Shown piece by piece: positions 6,967 to 10,213 of a stretch of DNA of 10,213 nucleotides. Below the pieces are notes generated by a model that was given only the letters and a program-made list of their open reading frames with translations, was not told the DNA's origin and did not search any database. Position numbers and translations under genes: made by a program. Position 1 is the first letter of the stretch. Each line of letters begins with the position of its first letter. This DNA is from JADCCX01 sp031372765 (GTDB lineage: Bacteria; Pseudomonadota; Alphaproteobacteria; Rhizobiales; Beijerinckiaceae). Location of the stretch: NCBI GenBank assembly GCA_031372765.1, contig JANMLW010000290.1, forward strand, positions 1-10,213, read 5' to 3'.

Positions 6967-6991
6967 AACCATTGGACGCCCTCATTGTTCC
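6967..6991 (-). promoter_or_regulatory. EcfG-type promoter for the SDR gene
   Basis: On the minus strand GGAAC (6991-6987), 16 nt and GGTT (6970-6967) differ from the exact consensus only at the least conserved first base of the -10. It lies 36 nt before the SDR ATG at 6930. It excludes the longer in-frame ATG at 6972, which it overlaps. Confidence 0.7.
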
Positions 6992-7039
6992 CAGAATCTC
7001 GATTGAAGGCGCGCCGCATGCGAGGTTCATCGGCAATGG

Positions 7040-7064
7040 GGAACGATTGCCCTGTATTCGCGTT
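7040..7064 (+). promoter_or_regulatory. EcfG-type promoter for the alpha/beta hydrolase gene
   Basis: GGAAC (7040-7044), 16 nt and CGTT (7061-7064): an exact consensus match, 42 nt before the ATG at 7107. With the minus-strand site at 6967-6991 it forms a divergent promoter pair about 50 bp apart, placing SDR and hydrolase under the same sigma factor. Confidence 0.8.
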
Positions 7065-7106
7065 GACCGACAAACATCCATGCACTCAGCTTAAGCGGAG
7101 AACACG

Positions 7107-7928
7107 ATGCCATATATTTCAACGCGAGACGGAACCCGCCTATATGCCAAAATTTGGGGCGAAGGACGCACGGTCGTGCTTATGCATGGTTGGCCGCTCT
7201 CGTCTGATAGCTGGGACGATCAGGCGCTTGCTTTGGCGGATGCTGGATTTCGCGTCGTTGCCTATGACAGGCGCGGCTTTGGCAGGTCGGATCAACCGTG
7301 GCACGGTTATGAATATGATACGTTGGCTGATGATCTTGCGGATGTGTTGAAGGAAACAAACAGCAAGGATGCCGCAATCGTCGGCTTTTCAATGGGCGGG
7401 GGAGAAGTCGCGCGGTATATGTCCCGCCATGATGGCAAGGGCGTAAAGCACGCGGGCCTGATTTCGTCCATCGTGCCCTTCATGCTCAAGACACCCGATA
7501 ACCCCGATGGCGTCGAGCAGTCCGTGTTTGACGGCATGGCTTCACAGATGAAGTCAGATCGCGCAAAATTCTTTGCCGGTTTTTTCAATGATTTCTACGG
7601 CGTCGGCGTGCTGACATCGCCAGTAAGTGCTGAGCTGGTGCATTGGTCATGTATGGTGGCGATGCAAGCTGGACTGAAACCAACTTTGGCATGTGCGAAA
7701 GCCTTCGCGACAACGGATTTTCGCAGTGAACTTGCAGCGTTTGATGTCCCGACCCTGATCATTCATGGCACTGCTGACAAGACTGTCCCTATCGAAACGT
7801 CGGCACATCATGCGGCACGCGGTATCCGCCACGCATCAAGTGTGGAAATAAAGGATGGTCCGCATGGATTGCTGGCTTCCCACAAGAACGAAATATCACA
7901 GGCGCTTCTGCAGTTTCTCCGGCAATAG
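7107..7928 (+). CDS. Alpha/beta hydrolase, non-heme chloroperoxidase/arylesterase type
   Basis: The 273-residue protein is full length for the cofactor-free haloperoxidase/esterase group. The oxyanion-hole motif HGWP is at 27-30, and 'AYDRRGFGRSDQPW' follows the third strand. The nucleophile is Ser95 in GFSMGGG, the acid is Asp224 in HGTADKTVP and the base is His253 in GPHG. The missing heme and metal sites agree with a serine-hydrolase mechanism. Members hydrolyse aryl esters and, in acetate with peroxide, form peracids that halogenate; the natural substrate is unknown. There is no signal peptide, so it is cytosolic. GGAG stands 7 nt before the ATG, which confirms the start. It is expressed from the EcfG-type site at 7040 and may read through into the PNPOx-like gene 124 nt downstream. 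Confidence 0.93.
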   Translation: MPYISTRDGTRLYAKIWGEGRTVVLMHGWPLSSDSWDDQALALADAGFRVVAYDRRGFGRSDQPWHGYEYDTLADDLADVLKETNSKDAAIVGFSMGGGEVARYMSRHDGKGVKHAGLISSIVPFMLKTPDNPDGVEQSVFDGMASQMKSDRAKFFAGFFNDFYGVGVLTSPVSAELVHWSCMVAMQAGLKPTLACAKAFATTDFRSELAAFDVPTLIIHGTADKTVPIETSAHHAARGIRHASSVEIKDGPHGLLASHKNEISQALLQFLRQ

Positions 7929-8052
7929 TCTTCCATCGAAACGCAAAGTCATGGCTCATGCTCTGTAAATATAAGCCCCTCGATCTGCTCTGCCGGCATT
8001 TTGCGCTCAACGTGTTGATGACCTCTGCTCCAGATTTTTAAGGAAATAACAC

Positions 8053-8526
8053 ATGACCACCGATTCACAGCGCGCTTGGGATATGATGAAGAAGCTGGAC
8101 TTCTGTTTTCTGGTGTCCAACAGCGGGGACGGATTCAGGAGTCGACCCATGTCTTCAATTGTTATGCAGGATGAGGACAATATCTATTTCCTGTCCAACG
8201 CGTCTGCCAATCAGCTTGATGACATCACCCTGGAGCCTGGCATTCTTCTGAACTACGGAAATGGCTCAAGCCAATTTGTCTCGACTGCAGCCATTGCAAC
8301 TTTGTCGACCGATCGCGCGCTGATAAAGCGGCTGTGGAACCCAGGCGCTCAGGCCTTCTGGCCTGAAGGTGCCGACAAGGCTGATGTTACGGTTATATGT
8401 GCAACGCCGCATTCAGCCGAGTTTTGGGACGGACCCTCTGGCGTAGTCACTCTGGCAAAGATGGCCGTGTCGTTCGTGACTGGCTCTGCACCTGACGCTG
8501 GCGATAACAAGAGGGTTTCGCTTTAA
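8053..8526 (+). CDS. Second PNPOx-like flavoprotein, general stress protein 26 family
   Basis: This 157-residue protein is a paralogue of the minus-strand gene at 895-1404. It shares 'FRSRPM' (28-33), the strand 'IYFLSN', the 'KRLWNPGAQAFWPEG' segment corresponding to 'KLWSEVARVWFPGG', and 'AEFWDGPS' (122-129). The two copies are clearly diverged over most of their length, so this is not a recent duplication. The split-barrel fold binds FMN or a related cofactor, and the substrate is unknown. AAGGA about 10 nt before the ATG supports the start. No GGAAC-type promoter is visible in the 124 nt upstream, so it may be cotranscribed with the hydrolase gene (EcfG-type site at 7040). No clear terminator follows. 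Confidence 0.9.
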   Translation: MTTDSQRAWDMMKKLDFCFLVSNSGDGFRSRPMSSIVMQDEDNIYFLSNASANQLDDITLEPGILLNYGNGSSQFVSTAAIATLSTDRALIKRLWNPGAQAFWPEGADKADVTVICATPHSAEFWDGPSGVVTLAKMAVSFVTGSAPDAGDNKRVSL

Positions 8527-8819
8527 GCCCTGTATGGGAGAGGTCGAAAGGCTTCCGTATGCAAACTGCGGGAATGCGATGGATGCGCTGACAGTCACAG
8601 CTTGAATGTCTGCTTTGTAAGAGCCGTACTGACATCCGCAATGTCGTTTTCAGGTCAAGTGCGGACCTTCAAGCGATGCAGCGCCCATTTCTGCTGGGGC
8701 GCAAAGCAGGCACTAGAAATATAGAATTCTTGGCCTTCCGACTTTTCATTACATGACCCATTCTTGATTTTCTTGGTTCCTCGCTAGCCTTGCCATCAGT
8801 TCACAGATGGAGGTTCCAA
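8527..8819 (+). other. Non-coding spacer with inverted repeats
   Basis: No gene is visible in these 293 nt. They contain an imperfect inverted repeat (8601-8616 with 8657-8673, arms 'CTTGAATGTCTGC' and 'GCGGACCTTCAAG'). Nested inside is a perfect small palindrome GACAT-N5-ATGTC (8631-8645). A further hairpin pairs GCGCCC (8681-8686) with GGGCGC (8697-8702) but has no T-run. The layout resembles repeat-type intergenic elements; it could also be part of a leader or terminator region. Confidence 0.5.
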
Positions 8820-9503
8820 ATGCCAAATGATTGTTATTCTGTTGTTATCGTTCGTCGCACGCTGGTGCCCGAAAGGACGGGTATCGTTGGCCCTCCACGC
8901 TTCGTATCTTCGAACAACAAGGCAAGGTGCCTGCCGCATTTCATCCGGCAACGAAACAAGGATCGCGCTGACTTTGCTGAGAGTTTGGAGTCTGTCTACT
9001 ACGAACCCGACGCACTGCGGAGACCAGCCTTGCCGTTTCCGCTCGGATATCTTGAGACCGAGCGCGACGGTGCATTAGTTTCGGATACTGAGATTCGATC
9101 TGTGCATTGGCTTGAGAGCAACTGGGTCCCGCCAGTTCGTGAGTTCCGTGATGCTGTCGATCGTTTCCCAAAGTTGATGTTCGAGCGGATTTATATTGAG
9201 CCGAATGAAGAAATTTGCGGTGCAAGGATCGGCATGAATGGCGAGGTGATCGGGAGTTACGATGCTGACTTTGGCGCGTTGGAAACCACGAACGATTTGC
9301 TCACAGCGGCAGAGCTGGCGGAAAAACCATCCTATTTTACAAATCACCGGTGGTTCCTTTTGATCCAGGCCTATCGCGAAGCTGGGCTCCGAAAGGGTGA
9401 GGATGTATCGCTCCAGCCTTTGGTTCACGACAACAAATGGGATACCGATTTGCAAGAGCCAATGTGCGATATCGACCCCTTCTATGGCCCGTGGCGTCGT
9501 TGA
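8820..9503 (+). CDS. Conserved-looking protein of unknown function
   Basis: A 227-residue soluble-looking protein with no signal peptide or membrane helix and a mixed alpha/beta composition. It has many aromatic and acidic residues, with an N-terminal strand 'YSVVIVRRTL', a middle part 'KLMFERIYIEPNEEICGARIG' and a C-terminus 'MCDIDPFYGPWRR'. The ATG at 8820 has a strong GGAGG at 8809-8813, 6 nt away, and is preferred over an in-frame TTG at 8790. Codon use looks like that of its neighbours, so the frame is very likely a real gene. I do not recognise a family, and no catalytic motif stands out. It stands alone on the plus strand, followed by 86 nt of spacer and then the converging Xre-type remnant. 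Confidence 0.75.
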   Translation: MPNDCYSVVIVRRTLVPERTGIVGPPRFVSSNNKARCLPHFIRQRNKDRADFAESLESVYYEPDALRRPALPFPLGYLETERDGALVSDTEIRSVHWLESNWVPPVREFRDAVDRFPKLMFERIYIEPNEEICGARIGMNGEVIGSYDADFGALETTNDLLTAAELAEKPSYFTNHRWFLLIQAYREAGLRKGEDVSLQPLVHDNKWDTDLQEPMCDIDPFYGPWRR

Positions 9504-9589
9504 ACTGCGCGCTGCTTCATACCGTCAACCCACTTTGTCACTCAATTAGTATCTAGCAAGGGCGATGCCTTCAGAAACTGACAGATAGT

Positions 9590-9880
9590 CTATCGTCGGT
9601 ATGTCTTGTCTTTTAGATTGTTGTCCGGCTCTTCACCCATGATCTCACGATCAAAGATGAGCCTCCATGGTGGCAGATTGAGGCCATCTGCAATGCGCTC
9701 AACAACGTCGAGGCTTGCGTTAGTCCTGCCGGTCTCGATGCCAGACAAGTAGTTGCGCGACATTGAAATTTTTAGCGCCGGCGCTTCCTGGGACAGGCCT
9801 TGCTTGCTTCGCTCTTCGCGAAGGTTCGCGGCAAACCGCGTACCCTGCCGCTGTAACCGCCGGGACGCGTCGCCTGAAGC
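9590..9880 (-). pseudogene. Xre-type HTH regulator without a usable start codon
   Basis: The minus-strand frame ending in TAG at 9590-9592 encodes a clear HTH_3 (Cro/C1-type) domain: 'RFAANLREERSKQGLSQEA', then 'ISMSRNYLSGIETGRTNASL' and 'DVVERIADGLNLPPWRLI', then a short polar tail. Homologues are single-domain repressors of about 80-110 residues. Upstream the frame is blocked by a stop at 9881-9883, and between that stop and the HTH core there is no ATG, GTG or TTG. The first internal ATG (9763) would cut off helices 1-2. An ATG at 9930 lies in another frame, so a frameshift or loss of the start is likely; a rare non-canonical start cannot be excluded. A 35-bp palindrome begins immediately beyond the blocking stop. 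Confidence 0.65.
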
Positions 9881-9883
9881 CTA

Positions 9884-9918
9884 TGGTGTGATCCTGTGCA
9901 TCGCACTGGATCACACCA
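9884..9918. repeat. 35-bp near-perfect palindrome, possible operator or mobile palindromic element
   Basis: The outer arms TGGTGTGATCC (9884-9894) and GGATCACACCA (9908-9918) are perfect reverse complements. Inside them, after one T:T mismatch, GTGC (9896-9899) pairs with GCAC (9903-9906) around an ATC loop. It lies between the Xre-type remnant (minus) and the gene starting at 10043 (plus). No T-run follows directly, so a terminator is unlikely. It could be the binding site of the Xre-type regulator or a small palindromic repeat that damaged the regulator's 5' end. Confidence 0.7.
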
Positions 9919-10042
9919 CTTTCCGCTCATCGCCGCGTCTTCTTTTCTAGATCTTTTCTTTTCGCACGCTGCTGACGCTGACGGACCATCCGGCAGTGAT
10001 CGACGGAGCCTTGTCTTCATTCCCCATTCCGGAGTTTCTGCC

Positions 10043-10213
10043 ATGAGCGCTGATGATGCTGACAGCACCAATGCCAAGACACCCGCCAAAGATACCGGTT
10101 CCAATACCAGCAGCAAAGGCCAGTTCGGTAACACGGGCAAGGCCGATGTCGCTGGCCAGTCCGATATCACTGATAAGGCGAGCGCCGGGTCTGCGACATC
10201 CGATGCAAAAGAC
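10043..10213 (+). CDS. Hydrophilic low-complexity protein, 5' part
   Basis: The frame is open from the ATG at 10043 to the right edge (57 codons), so the C-terminus is not seen. GGAG at 10031-10034, 8 nt upstream, supports the start. The sequence is rich in Ser, Thr, Asp, Lys, Ala and Gly ('DDADSTNAK', 'KDTGSNTSSKGQFGNTGK') and has almost no hydrophobic residues, so this part is probably disordered and cytosolic. It resembles in style the acidic protein at 5485-5805 but shares no obvious motif with it. No GGAAC-type promoter was found in the 125 nt between it and the palindrome. It might be the N-terminal region of a larger protein. Confidence 0.5.
   Translation, partial: MSADDADSTNAKTPAKDTGSNTSSKGQFGNTGKADVAGQSDITDKASAGSATSDAKD

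Noticed and set aside
8681..8702. GC hairpin considered as a terminator for the second PNPOx-like gene
   Set aside because: It lacks a following T-run and stands about 155 nt after the stop.
9772..10170. A 132-residue minus-strand frame covering the palindrome and the start of the last gene
   Set aside because: It is in the wrong frame for the HTH domain, its composition is basic and arbitrary, and it is antisense to a gene with a good ribosome binding site.

Overview
The window most resembles chromosome or large-replicon sequence from an alphaproteobacterium of the order Hyphomicrobiales (Rhizobiales), perhaps near Brucella/Ochrobactrum, Phyllobacterium or Mesorhizobium. The grounds are a DUF992-type exported protein, a single-domain response regulator, a CtaG/GMC/cytochrome c cluster of rhizobial style, and several sites matching the alphaproteobacterial general-stress sigma factor EcfG (GGAAC-N16-CGTT). 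The genus is not established.

Layout. 1-244: 3' end of a single-domain response regulator, cut by the window edge. 245-636: mostly without a convincing gene, with an exact EcfG-type promoter at 537-561 that drives a 71-residue proline-rich protein (637-852). 895-1404, minus: a PNPOx-like 'general stress protein 26' flavoprotein. 1401-2000, minus: a 5'-truncated ctaG. This abuts, head to head at about 1995-2003, a 5'-truncated GMC oxidoreductase on the plus strand (1997-2526). It continues, with overlapping or nearly touching genes, into a diheme cytochrome c, a monoheme cytochrome c and an AI-2E/PerM-type membrane protein (to 4725). 4788-5861: a compact transcription unit with an EcfG-type promoter, a DUF992 exported protein, an acidic 106-residue protein and a rho-independent terminator. 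5908-6930 (minus) and 7107-7928 (plus): divergent SDR oxidoreductase and alpha/beta hydrolase genes, each with its own EcfG-type promoter in the shared spacer. 8053-8526: a second PNPOx-like protein. 8820-9503: an unrecognised 227-residue protein. 9590-9880 (minus): an Xre-type HTH remnant with no usable start codon, next to a 35-bp palindrome. 10043-10213: start of a hydrophilic low-complexity protein running off the window.

How it fits together. The main theme is a general stress response island: three exact EcfG-type promoters, one near-exact, and one weaker candidate, all in the right orientation upstream of small, exported or redox-type genes. Embedded in it is a respiratory/dehydrogenase locus that has suffered a deletion or rearrangement. 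This removed the 5' ends of two divergent genes (ctaG and GMC oxidoreductase) and presumably the promoter region between them, leaving their cytochrome c partners orphaned. No CRISPR array, tRNA, rRNA or intact insertion sequence was seen.
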